Positions 17,615 through 25,207 of a stretch of 64,000 nt of DNA are shown in pieces. The DNA is from DASVXQ01 sp046727955 (lineage in GTDB: Bacteria; Actinomycetota; CALGFH01): NCBI GenBank assembly GCA_046727955.1, contig JBKPDO010000170.1, positions 3,652 through 67,651 of the forward strand, in the 5' to 3' direction. The position numbers and the translations under genes are program-made. The stretch's first letter is position 1, and each line of letters begins with the position of its first letter. Under the pieces are notes generated by a model. The model saw nothing but the letters and a program-made list of their open reading frames with translations. It searched no databases and was not told the origin of the DNA.

Positions 17615-18907
17615 TCACGTCGTAGACTCCGAGTTCAGGCGCACGTACTCCGGGGTGAGGTCGGCCGTCCGCACGCATGCCCACGGCCCGGCTCCGCCGA
17701 GGTGCAGGCGCACCTCGACCTCGCGCGCCGCCAGCGCCGCGCTTGCGTCCGCGCCGGTGGGAGACCCATCGCACACCAGCACCACCCGCTCGGGCGGGTC
17801 CTGCCAGGTCGCCGCCTCGCCCCGGTCCACCGGGGGCCGACCCGCCGGCGCCGCGACCGGCTCGATGCCGGCGGCGCCCGGCCCGCCGCGGACCTCCAGG
17901 CGCACCCGCGAGGGGTCGAAGCCGACTCCGGCGCAGCCCGCCGCCTGCAGGATCCGGCCCCAGTTGGGGTCACCGCCGTAGACCGCGGTCTTGACCAGCG
18001 GGCTGTCCGCCACCCGCCGGGCCACCGTGCTTGCGGCGGCCGCCGTGCCCGCCCCGCCGACGTTGACACTGATCACCCTGGTGCCGCCCTCGGCGTCGGC
18101 GAGCATCTGCCCGGCGAGGTCATGGCAGACCGCGTGCACCACCTCGGCGAGGTCGTCTGCGTGCGGCCGCACCCCGCTCGCGCCCGAGGCCAGCAGCAGC
18201 ACGGTGTCATTGGTCGACTGACAGCCGTCCACGGTGATGCGGTTGAAGCTCACCTCGCTGGCTTCTCTCAGCGCCGCCCGCAGCGCCGCCGGCTCGGCCA
18301 GTGCATCGGTGGTCAGCACCGCGATCATGGTGGCGTGCGGCAGGGCGAGGGCCGGCGCGAGCATGGCGGCGCCCTTGGCCATCCCGCCCACGGTGAAGCC
18401 GTCCGCGACCACCCCCGCCTGCTTGGAGACGGTGTCGGTGGTGCGGATCGCCGCGGCCGCGGCCGCGCCGTCGCGGCCCAGGTCACGGGCGGCCTTGGCC
18501 ACCCCGTCGGTGAGCCTGGCGACCTCGATCGGCACCCCGATGACCCCGGTCGAGCAGACAAGCACCTGCTCCGGCCTGCAGCCCAGCTCGGCGGCGGCGC
18601 GGCGCACCGTGACCAGCACCGCCTGCTCCCCGGCCGGCCCGGTGCAGGCATTGGCGTTGCCGGAGTTGACCACTACCACGCGGGCGTCGGCGGAGGCGGC
18701 CAGCCGCGCACGCGACCAGATGACCGGCGCGGCCAGCACCTGGTTGGTGCTGAATACCCCGGCGGCGCTCGTGGCCGGCCGCCCCACCACCAGCGCGAGG
18801 TCGGGCGCCCCGGAGGGCTTGATGCCGCAGGCCACCCCGGCGGCGGTGAAGCCCCCGGCGGCGGTGACCCCGAGACCGCGGTCGACGCGCATGGTCACGG
18901 CGCTCAC
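17615..18907 (-). CDS. argJ: Bifunctional ornithine acetyltransferase / N-acetylglutamate synthase
   Basis: 430 residues from the GTG at 18907, which overlaps the argC stop (GTGA); an ATG at 18892 is an alternative. ArgJ moves the acetyl group from N-acetylornithine to glutamate, giving the cyclic pathway. The self-cleavage site is visible as HATMIAVLTTD, where the Thr becomes the new N-terminal nucleophile of the beta chain. Other landmarks are FSTNQVLAAPV, NSGNANACTG, VCSTGVIG, FNRITVDGCQSTNDT and GDPNWGRILQAAG. About 30 extra residues (PAGRPPVDRGEA and around) lie in the C-terminal half. Confidence 0.95.
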   Translation of the reverse strand: MSAVTMRVDRGLGVTAAGGFTAAGVACGIKPSGAPDLALVVGRPATSAAGVFSTNQVLAAPVIWSRARLAASADARVVVVNSGNANACTGPAGEQAVLVTVRRAAAELGCRPEQVLVCSTGVIGVPIEVARLTDGVAKAARDLGRDGAAAAAAIRTTDTVSKQAGVVADGFTVGGMAKGAAMLAPALALPHATMIAVLTTDALAEPAALRAALREASEVSFNRITVDGCQSTNDTVLLLASGASGVRPHADDLAEVVHAVCHDLAGQMLADAEGGTRVISVNVGGAGTAAAASTVARRVADSPLVKTAVYGGDPNWGRILQAAGCAGVGFDPSRVRLEVRGGPGAAGIEPVAAPAGRPPVDRGEAATWQDPPERVVLVCDGSPTGADASAALAAREVEVRLHLGGAGPWACVRTADLTPEYVRLNSESTT

Positions 18908-20001
18908 GGGCCCGGCGGGACCAGGTCGAGGGCGGCGGTCTCCGGCAGGCCGAGGGCCAGGTTGGCGCACTGCACCGCCTGACCCGCGGCGCCCTTGACC
19001 AGGTTGTCGATGGCGGCCGCGGCCACCGCCCTGCCGCTGCGAGGGTCGGCGGCGGCGGCGACCTGGACGCGGTTGGTGGTGGCGACGGCGCGGGTGGCCG
19101 GCCAGGACGCCGGCGTGCCGGGGCCGACCAGGTCCACGAAGGGCTCGCCCCGGTAGGCCGCGGCGTAGCCGGCGGCGAGGTCCTCGTCGCCGACCCCGGG
19201 CACGAGCGCCGCGTAGCAGGTGGCCAGCAGACCTCGGCTCAGCGGCACCAGGTGCGGCGTGAACGAGACCGCCACCGGCCGCCCGGCCGCCCGGCCCAGC
19301 TCCTGCTCGATCTCTGGGGTGTGGCGGTGGCGGCCGACGCCGTAGGGGGTGACGCTCTCGTTCGCCTGCGCGAACAGGTACGCGTCCTTCAGGGAGCGGC
19401 CGGCGCCGGTGATCCCCGACTTGGCGTCGACCACGATGCCCTCCGGCTCCACCAGACCAGCCGCCACCAGGGGGGCGAGCGCGAGCAGGGCGGCCGTCGG
19501 GTAGCAGCCGGGCACCGCCACCTTCGTGGCGCCGCGCAGCTCCTCCCGGTACAGCTCGGGCAGCCCGTACGGCCATGCGCCCAGCTCCTCCGGATGGGCA
19601 TGCTCGGCGCCGTACCACGCCGGATAGGCGGCCGCGTCGCGCAGCCGGAAGTCGGCGGAGAGGTCGACGGTCAGGCGTGCCCCCGCCTCCGCCACGCGCG
19701 GGGCGAGGGCGGCGGCCTGACCGTGCGGGAGGGCCATGAACAGCACGTCGGCGCCCTTGTCGAGCCCTTCCTCCAGGGAGCAGAAAGCGAGCTCGCCGTA
19801 GGCGGCGGCGAGGCCCGGGTAACGCGAGGCGACCGCCTGATGGGCCGTCGACTCTCCGCTTGCCCAGATCACCTCGAGGTCCGGATGGCGGGCCAGCAGG
19901 CGCAGTAGCTCTCCGCCCGCATAGCCGGATGCGCCGAGGACCCCGACGGACCCCTGGCGCGTCCGATGGATCTCGCGGGTCTCGCGGATCTCGCCACTCA
20001 T
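18904..20001 (-). CDS. argC: N-acetyl-gamma-glutamyl-phosphate reductase
   Basis: 365 residues. NADPH-binding motif VGVLGASGYAGGELLRLL, catalytic Cys in VAVPGCYPTAALLAL, and HRHTPEIEQELG with the catalytic His. First gene of the arg cluster. The ATG at 20001 lacks a clear ribosome binding site and is overlapped by the ARG box; a short-leader transcript is possible, or translation begins a little downstream. Confidence 0.95.
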   Translation of the reverse strand: MSGEIRETREIHRTRQGSVGVLGASGYAGGELLRLLARHPDLEVIWASGESTAHQAVASRYPGLAAAYGELAFCSLEEGLDKGADVLFMALPHGQAAALAPRVAEAGARLTVDLSADFRLRDAAAYPAWYGAEHAHPEELGAWPYGLPELYREELRGATKVAVPGCYPTAALLALAPLVAAGLVEPEGIVVDAKSGITGAGRSLKDAYLFAQANESVTPYGVGRHRHTPEIEQELGRAAGRPVAVSFTPHLVPLSRGLLATCYAALVPGVGDEDLAAGYAAAYRGEPFVDLVGPGTPASWPATRAVATTNRVQVAAAADPRSGRAVAAAAIDNLVKGAAGQAVQCANLALGLPETAALDLVPPGP

Positions 20002-20018
20002 GAGAATAACTATTCATC
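20001..20018 (-). promoter_or_regulatory. ARG box (ArgR operator) at argC
   Basis: Read on the minus strand the site contains TGAAT AGTT ATTCT, which matches the known ArgR half-sites TGAAT/ATTCA with one mismatch. It ends at the argC start codon. An AT-rich TATTAT lies just upstream (about 20,029-20,034) and could be the -10 element, placing the operator over the transcription start. A degenerate second box may exist at about 20,025-20,042. Confidence 0.7.
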
Positions 20019-20198
20019 ATTCCCTCATAATATGCAAGCATCGCACGTTGTAGCGCCGCTTCCTGCGGTATTCGGTTGCGGGAAGCGGGTGAGGTATGCA
20101 AGGCTCGATGGAGTCAGCAGCCGAGCAAGCCAGGCGAGCAGCAAAGGAGCGCGACGAGCGGTGCGAGTCCGGCCGGGAACCGATACGGACGCCGCATA

Positions 20199-21482
20199 GT
20201 GCTCCCCGAGATTTCCGACGAGCAGCCTTTCGCCTACGGCGACGGCGTGCTGTGCGTCGGCGGCCTGCCCCTCGACCAGGCGATCGAGGCCAGCGGCACG
20301 CCCGCCTACGTCTACGACCTGGATGCGGTGGCGGCTGCCTGGCAGCGGGTCGCCCGCGCCTTCGCGCCCATCAGCGGGCAGGTGCTGTACGCGGCCAAGG
20401 CCAACTCGAACCTGGCGCTACTGGCCCGGCTGGCGCGCCTTGGCGCTGGCTTCGACGTGGTCAGCGGCGGCGAGCTGGTCCGCGTGCTGCGCGCCGGTGG
20501 CGACCCGGCCCGCACCGTCTTCGCCGGTGTCGGCAAGACTCGTGAGGAGCTGGAGCTCGCGGCGGGCCGGGACGTGCTCGTCAACGTCGAGTCGGCCGAC
20601 GAGCTGGAGGCGCTGCGGCGGGTCGCCGCCCACCTCGGCCGGCAGGCGCGCTTCGCCGTCCGCGTCAACCCCGACGTCGAGGTCGACACCCACGCCTATA
20701 TCCAGACCGGGCACGACGAGGCAAAGTTCGGCGTGCCCGTGGAGGTCGCCCACGACCTGCTGAGCCGCGCCGCCAAGGGGGAGCTCCCAGAGCTGGCCCC
20801 GGTCGGCGTCCACGTCCACGTGGGCTCGCAGCTTCCAGACCCCGACGGGATGGTGACCGCCGCCAGGGTCGGCGTCGAGGTGATCGAGGCGGCCCGCGAC
20901 GCCGGTCTCGACCTCGACTGGCTCGACGTGGGGGGCGGGTTGCCGATCGACTACCGCGGCTCGCGCCCGCCGCTGGGGCCAGAGGCGTTCGCCGAGGCGC
21001 TGGCGCCGGTCGTCGGCGGGCACGGCATCCGGCTTGCGGTGGAGCCGGGTCGCTACCTGGTGGGGCGCGCCGGCGCGCTGGTCGCTCGCGTGCTGTACCG
21101 CAAGCACCGCAGCGCCGGCCGCATGCTGGTGGTCGACACCGGCATGCACCACCTGATCAGGCCGGCGCTGTACCAGGCGGTGCACCGGATCGTGCCAGTG
21201 CGTGCGGCGGAGCCGGTCCTGCCGACCGAGGTGGTCGGGCCGATCTGCGAGTCGGCCGACGTGCTCGCCGGCGCCGCCGACCTGCCCGACCTGGAGCCGG
21301 GCGAGCTGGTCGCCATCCTCGACGCCGGCGCCTACGGCATGGTCATGGCCTCCAACTACAACTGCCACCCGCGGCCGGCCGAGGTCGTGGTAGAAGCGGG
21401 CGTGGCGACCGTGGCGCGCCGCCGCGAGACCTGGGAAGAGCTGCTCGCATGGGAGGCGCCGCTCAGCCCAGGCAACCGCTGA
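20199..21482 (+). CDS. lysA: Diaminopimelate decarboxylase
   Basis: 427 residues from the GTG at 20199 (VLPEISDEQPFAYGDG); the frame is open further upstream but that part does not look conserved. PLP-dependent, last step of lysine synthesis. The PLP Lys is in LYAAKANSNLALL; HVHVGSQ, the Gly-rich LDVGGGLPIDY, AVEPGRYLVG and the catalytic Cys in PICESADVL are all present. It is divergent from argC across a 197-base region that carries the ARG box. No lysine riboswitch could be recognised there. Confidence 0.95.
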   Translation: MLPEISDEQPFAYGDGVLCVGGLPLDQAIEASGTPAYVYDLDAVAAAWQRVARAFAPISGQVLYAAKANSNLALLARLARLGAGFDVVSGGELVRVLRAGGDPARTVFAGVGKTREELELAAGRDVLVNVESADELEALRRVAAHLGRQARFAVRVNPDVEVDTHAYIQTGHDEAKFGVPVEVAHDLLSRAAKGELPELAPVGVHVHVGSQLPDPDGMVTAARVGVEVIEAARDAGLDLDWLDVGGGLPIDYRGSRPPLGPEAFAEALAPVVGGHGIRLAVEPGRYLVGRAGALVARVLYRKHRSAGRMLVVDTGMHHLIRPALYQAVHRIVPVRAAEPVLPTEVVGPICESADVLAGAADLPDLEPGELVAILDAGAYGMVMASNYNCHPRPAEVVVEAGVATVARRRETWEELLAWEAPLSPGNR

Positions 21483-21527
21483 GCTGCCGCTTGGCCCCCG
21501 CTGAGCGGCGGCTGGGCGCCGGTGCCT

Positions 21528-21655
21528 CTGGAGCGCCGGTCAAGTAGGCGGCGCAGCATGCAGCGCCAGACCATACGTGCAGCTCCCAGCCCTGCGCGCC
21601 GCCCCCGGGCGGCCACCCAATCACCTCAATACCGGCTACTTGACCGGCGCTCCAG
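21528..21655. repeat. Perfect 20-bp inverted repeat around 88 bases
   Basis: The sequence ctggagcgccggtcaagtag at 21528-21547 and its exact complement at 21636-21655. It fills the gap between the convergent lysA and DUF1918 genes. It could form a long-stemmed shared terminator or be a small non-autonomous transposable element; no transposase is present and no target duplication was recognised. Confidence 0.85.
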
Positions 21656-21656
21656 C

Positions 21657-21863
21657 TCAGCCGCCCGCCAGGGTGGTCTGCTGCTCGGGCGGCTCGTGCC
21701 CGATGACGTGCAGGCAGCCCGCGCTCGGGACGAACACCGACTCGCCGCCCGTGTCCCAGCGCACCGTGATCATCCTGCCGTCGATTCCGGTCACCGTTCC
21801 GGTCCTGGTCACGCTCCCGACCTTCTCGGACTCGATCTGGACGTGGTCGCCGACGCTGACCAT
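21657..21863 (-). CDS. DUF1918 domain protein
   Basis: 68 residues: a small SH3-like beta-barrel protein common in actinobacteria, recognised by VGDHVQIESEKVG, TGTVTGIDGRMITVRWDTG and ESVFVPSAGCLHVIGH. Function unknown. The ATG at 21863 is preceded by AGGAGG. It lies alone, convergent with lysA. Confidence 0.9.
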   Translation of the reverse strand: MVSVGDHVQIESEKVGSVTRTGTVTGIDGRMITVRWDTGGESVFVPSAGCLHVIGHEPPEQQTTLAGG

Positions 21864-22078
21864 GGCTGGACCTCCTGTCCTGACCGTGAAGGAGACGTCG
21901 TTCGAGTGTGCGGGACACCCCGCCCAGCTTCAAGCTCGAGTGCCGCCAGCCGGAGCGTCCATCCGGCCGGACCCCGGAGCCTCGGGGCCCGGGCCGCCCT
22001 GGCGGCCCCCGGACCTTTCATCTCCGGCCGGGTACGATGGGCACGTCAGCGGTACTCGGTCGGAGTCGTGAGGGCGGC

Positions 22079-23263
22079 ATGGCGGAGGTCCTTCTCGACG
22101 ACGTGTCGCGGGTGCACGGGGATGGGGCCGTCGCCCTCGCCGGGCTGAGCCTGCACGTTCGCAACGGCGAGCTGCTGGCGCTGGTCGGGCCGTCAGGCTC
22201 TGGAAAGAGCACCACCCTGCGGCTGATCGCCGGCCTCGAGCCGGTCACCACCGGCACCATCACCATCGGCGGCCGGGTCGTGAACCACCTGCAGCCGCAG
22301 GAGCGCAACGTCGCCATGGTTTTCCAGGGCGAATCCCTCTACCCCCATCTCACCGCCGGCCGCAACCTGCGCTTCGGGCTCGAAGTGGGCCGCGTGCCCA
22401 AGCAGGAGATCGACCTGCGCGTGCAGGCGGAGTCGCGCGTGCTGGGCGTGGCGCGGCTGCTCAACCGCCTGCCGAGGGCGCTCTCCGCCGGCCAGCGGCA
22501 GCGGGTGGCCGTGGGCCGGGCGACCGTGCGGGTGCCCGCGGCGTTCCTGCTCGACGAGCCGCTCACCCACCTGGACGCCGCCCAGCGCAACCACCTGCGC
22601 ATCGAGCTGGTCCGCCTACTGCGCGGGCTCGAGGTCACCGCCATCTACGTGACCCACGACCAAGCCCAGGCCATGGCGATCGGCGACCGCATCGCGGTGC
22701 TGCGCGCTGGCCGCCTCGAGCAGGCCGGCAGCTCGCGGGATCTCTACCGGCGACCGGCCAACATCTTCGTGGCCAGCTTCCTCGGCACACCGGGCATGTC
22801 GCTGCTGATGGCGAGCCTGGAGCGCGACGCCGACGGCGACTGGATCGTCATCGGTCGGCAGCGGCTCGGCTTTCCCGGCGTGCCGTCCGGCCCACTGCGC
22901 TCTTACCTGGGCCGGCGGGTGGTGGTCGGTCTGCGGCCAGAGCACGCCGGCGACGCCCGCCTGGCGCCGGACGGGGCGCGGGGCCGGCGCCTGCGCCTGG
23001 CCGTCTTGCGGGTCGATCATCTCGGCCCGGAGCAGCTGGTCGCCTGCGCCGTGGACGTGCCGGCGATCACGGTCCCCGACGCTCCCGAGACGGCAGGGGA
23101 AGAGAGCCGCGGCAGCGGCGGCGCCGAAGGCGCCACCCTCCTCGCGCGCTTCCCGCGCCACGCCACCGTCCACCGCGGCGAGCTTGTCGACCTCGCGATC
23201 GACGTGACGCAGCTCTCCTACTTCGACCCCGCCTCCGGAGTCGCCCTTTGGCACCCGACCTGA
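22079..23263 (+). CDS. ABC transporter ATPase of the sugar-import (MsmK/UgpC) type
   Basis: 394 residues. Walker A GPSGSGKSTTLRLIAGLEP, Q-loop VFQGESLYPHLT, Walker B AAFLLDEPLTHLD, H-loop YVTHDQAQAMAIGDR and a C-terminal OB/TOBE domain. The signature is LSAGQRQRVAVGRA instead of LSGGQ. The ATG at 22079 follows agggcggc; an in-frame ATG at 22037 is possible. No permease or binding-protein gene is nearby, so it is an orphan ATPase that may serve several carbohydrate importers, as MsmK does in other organisms. Confidence 0.88.
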   Translation: MAEVLLDDVSRVHGDGAVALAGLSLHVRNGELLALVGPSGSGKSTTLRLIAGLEPVTTGTITIGGRVVNHLQPQERNVAMVFQGESLYPHLTAGRNLRFGLEVGRVPKQEIDLRVQAESRVLGVARLLNRLPRALSAGQRQRVAVGRATVRVPAAFLLDEPLTHLDAAQRNHLRIELVRLLRGLEVTAIYVTHDQAQAMAIGDRIAVLRAGRLEQAGSSRDLYRRPANIFVASFLGTPGMSLLMASLERDADGDWIVIGRQRLGFPGVPSGPLRSYLGRRVVVGLRPEHAGDARLAPDGARGRRLRLAVLRVDHLGPEQLVACAVDVPAITVPDAPETAGEESRGSGGAEGATLLARFPRHATVHRGELVDLAIDVTQLSYFDPASGVALWHPT

Positions 23264-23270
23264 GCCCACT

Positions 23271-23378
23271 CGCGTCCCCGAGGAGGCCCGCCTCGACCCT
23301 GCCGGCGGCCCCTTCCGGGTCTGGCTGGTCCGCGCCCCCGAGCCCAAGACGGTCAAGAACCGCGTGCACATGACTTGA
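23271..23378 (+). pseudogene. C-terminal remnant of a VOC/glyoxalase-like gene
   Basis: The frame from 23271 reads RVPEEARLDPAGG then FRVWLVRAPEPKTVKNRVHM before a stop at 23376-23378. The PEPKTVKNRVH motif is characteristic of VOC-superfamily proteins of actinobacteria. The N-terminal domain and any start codon are missing, so this is a short leftover between the ABC ATPase and mazEF. Confidence 0.6.
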
Positions 23379-23517
23379 GGTCAGAGGCGTCCGGGCCGAT
23401 CCTCGGCACCCGCCAACGCTCTGCGCCCGCCACCGGCGAAACTTTGCAGTCCACCTCCGATGCCCTTCCGCTGTAGACTGAGCGGTAGACGATTCCCGCG
23501 ACAGGGTGGAGAGCGCA

Positions 23518-23766
23518 ATGGCATCGACGACCGTGCGCGTGACCGAGCATACCCACAGAGTTCTGCGCGAGCTGGCCGAGGCCACCGGCGAGCCGTTGCA
23601 GCAGGTTCTCGAAGAGGCGGTCGAGCAGTATCGTCGCGAGCGGTTCTTCGCCGACCTCCAGGCCGCCTACGAGCGCCTCGCAGCCGACCGGGCCGCCTGG
23701 CAGGACGAGCTGGCCGAGCGGGCAGAGCTGGACGGCACGCTGGCAGACGGCCTCGACGAGACGTGA
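23518..23766 (+). CDS. mazE: Antitoxin of a MazEF-type pair
   Basis: 82 residues. The first part (TTVRVTEHTHRVLRELAEAT) is a ribbon-helix-helix DNA-binding segment, followed by a helical, acidic tail that would wrap the toxin. ATG at 23518, preceded by ggtggagag. The stop overlaps the toxin start (GTGA), so both are made from one mRNA with the antitoxin first. The antitoxin should repress this operon. Confidence 0.88.
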   Translation: MASTTVRVTEHTHRVLRELAEATGEPLQQVLEEAVEQYRRERFFADLQAAYERLAADRAAWQDELAERAELDGTLADGLDET

Positions 23767-24107
23767 AGACCATCCGCCGTGGTGAAGTCTGGCTCGCCGA
23801 CCTGAACCCAACCCGCGGACGCGAGCAGACCGGCCAGCGCCCTGTCCTCATCGTCTCCGCTGACCCGTTCAACCAGAGCCCAGCCGGGCTGATCATCGCG
23901 GTCCCGCTCACCACGCGCAGGCGGGGCATCCCGACTCACATCGAGGTTCGCCCGCCGGACGGAGGGTTGCGCGATGTCAGCTTTGCCATGTGCGAGCAGC
24001 TCCGCACACTAGCGGCTGACCGACTTGCTTCCCGTCCGTTCGGCAGTGTGTCCTCTGCCGTCCTGCGCGCCATCGAGGATCGCCTGCGACTCCTGCTCGT
24101 GCTCTGA
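23763..24107 (+). CDS. mazF: MazF-type mRNA interferase
   Basis: 114 residues. PemK/MazF fold: RRGEVWLADLNPTRGREQTG, RPVLIVSADPFNQ and IIAVPLTTRRRG, with the catalytic Arg and Thr/Ser positions of the family, and SFAMCEQLRTLAADRL. Such toxins cut mRNA at short sequence motifs when the antitoxin is degraded. GTG start at 23763 overlaps the antitoxin stop by four bases. Confidence 0.92.
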   Translation: MKTIRRGEVWLADLNPTRGREQTGQRPVLIVSADPFNQSPAGLIIAVPLTTRRRGIPTHIEVRPPDGGLRDVSFAMCEQLRTLAADRLASRPFGSVSSAVLRAIEDRLRLLLVL

Positions 24108-24203
24108 TCGCCCACGAGCCAGCAGCCGGACGTAGAAGGTCGTTCACAGGCAATCGCCGAAGGCGACGAGTTCTGCGCCGTCCCTCTCACGGAATGACGC
24201 GGG

Positions 24204-24695
24204 TCAAATGCGGCGGTACATGATGTGCAGCCCGACGTAGCCCTTGACCGGGTGGTGGAAGCCTTCCGGCACGGTCGCCAGCACCTCGAAGCCGAGCGAT
24301 CGCCATAGCGCGACCGCCCGGGTGTTGGTCTCTACGACGGCGTTGAACTGCATCGCGCGGTAGCCGTCGGCGCGCGCCTGCTCGAGGACGTGCTCGCCCA
24401 GGGCCCGGCCGACGCCACGCCCGGCGTGCGCTGGATGGACCATGAAGCCCGCGTTGGCGATGTGCGCGGCGGGCCCGCCGTGGTTGGGGTGGGTCTCGGC
24501 CGTGCCGAGAACTGTTCCGTCGGGGTCGACCGCGACCACGGTCCGGCCGCCGGGGGGCTCGTGGAGCCACATCGCGCGGGCCTGCTCCTCGCCGAGGTCG
24601 CGGTCCCAGGAGAAGGTCTCGCCGGCGGCGACGATGCCGCGCATGAAGGCCCAGATCGCCGGCCAGTCATCCGTTGTCGCGTCCCTGATCAGCAT
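24204..24695 (-). CDS. GNAT N-acetyltransferase
   Basis: 163 residues, single GNAT domain. Acetyl-CoA binding motif A is VHPAHAGRGVGRALGEHVLE; motif B NAVVETNTRAVALWRSLGFE and the ending PVKGYVGLHIMYRRI match the family. The substrate cannot be told. ATG at 24695. It is divergent from metE. Confidence 0.88.
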   Translation of the reverse strand: MLIRDATTDDWPAIWAFMRGIVAAGETFSWDRDLGEEQARAMWLHEPPGGRTVVAVDPDGTVLGTAETHPNHGGPAAHIANAGFMVHPAHAGRGVGRALGEHVLEQARADGYRAMQFNAVVETNTRAVALWRSLGFEVLATVPEGFHHPVKGYVGLHIMYRRI

Positions 24696-24814
24696 GGATC
24701 CAGCATGGTGGCCCTCGGACCGGCCCGCAAGCGGGTTCGGATGGTGCCTCGACGCCGGCCCTCTGCGGACAAGGTCCCTCCATTCGTGGCCGGTCGCTGG
24801 CGTACGACGTTGCG

Positions 24815-24850
24815 GACGGTCTTTGAGACGGTCTTTGAGACGGTCTTTGA
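24815..24850 (+). repeat. Three 12-bp direct repeats before the riboswitch
   Basis: gacggtctttga at 24815-24826, 24827-24838 and 24839-24850, exact and head to tail. It lies between the divergent GNAT and metE transcripts, outside both coding regions. It could bind a regulator of either gene or be a slipped-strand expansion. Confidence 0.85.
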
Positions 24851-24889
24851 CAGGCGTGAGGTGACGCGGACATGCTGAGGGCGTACCTG

Positions 24890-25158
24890 GTTCGCTTGCC
24901 TGGCGATCCGCGGATGTTTCCCGTGAAACCAAGCGGCTGGTGAGGCTGGCGAGGTAAGAGGGAATCCGGTGCAAGACCGGAACTGCCCCGCAGCGGTGAG
25001 CGGGAACGACCGCCATCAGGAGCACTGGGGTGATGAGCCCTGGGAAGCGATGGCCAGTAGGTATCCCCCGGCCACGGCGGGGGCGAGCGTGGCCGGCAAC
25101 GCCTGCCGCGGCGCCCCGACCACCGGACGGCCCGCAAGTCCGAAGACCTGCCAGGTGC
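24890..25158 (+). promoter_or_regulatory. Cobalamin riboswitch of metE
   Basis: Conserved core elements are present in order: gagggaatccggtgcaagac (24958-24977), ccggaactgccccgcagcgg, gagcactgg, and the B12 box agtccgaagacctgcc near the 3' end (about 25137-25152). Outer P1 pairing is plausible between tgcctggc (about 24898) and gccaggt (about 25150). Adenosylcobalamin binding would switch off metE, the B12-independent methionine synthase. About 50 bases separate the B12 box from the start codon, enough for an inhibitory hairpin over the ribosome binding site. Confidence 0.93.
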
Positions 25159-25207
25159 CCGCGGAACTGCGCGGCCACCGTCCGAGGCGCCTCGAGGGAG
25201 GGCACCC

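Noticed and set aside
16448..18982. Long plus-strand open frame opposite argB and argJ
   Set aside because: Low-complexity composition with no domain; the minus strand carries the conserved arg genes.
20040..20198. Lysine riboswitch before lysA
   Set aside because: Purine-rich stretches are present, but the conserved core elements of the lysine aptamer could not be found in the right order.
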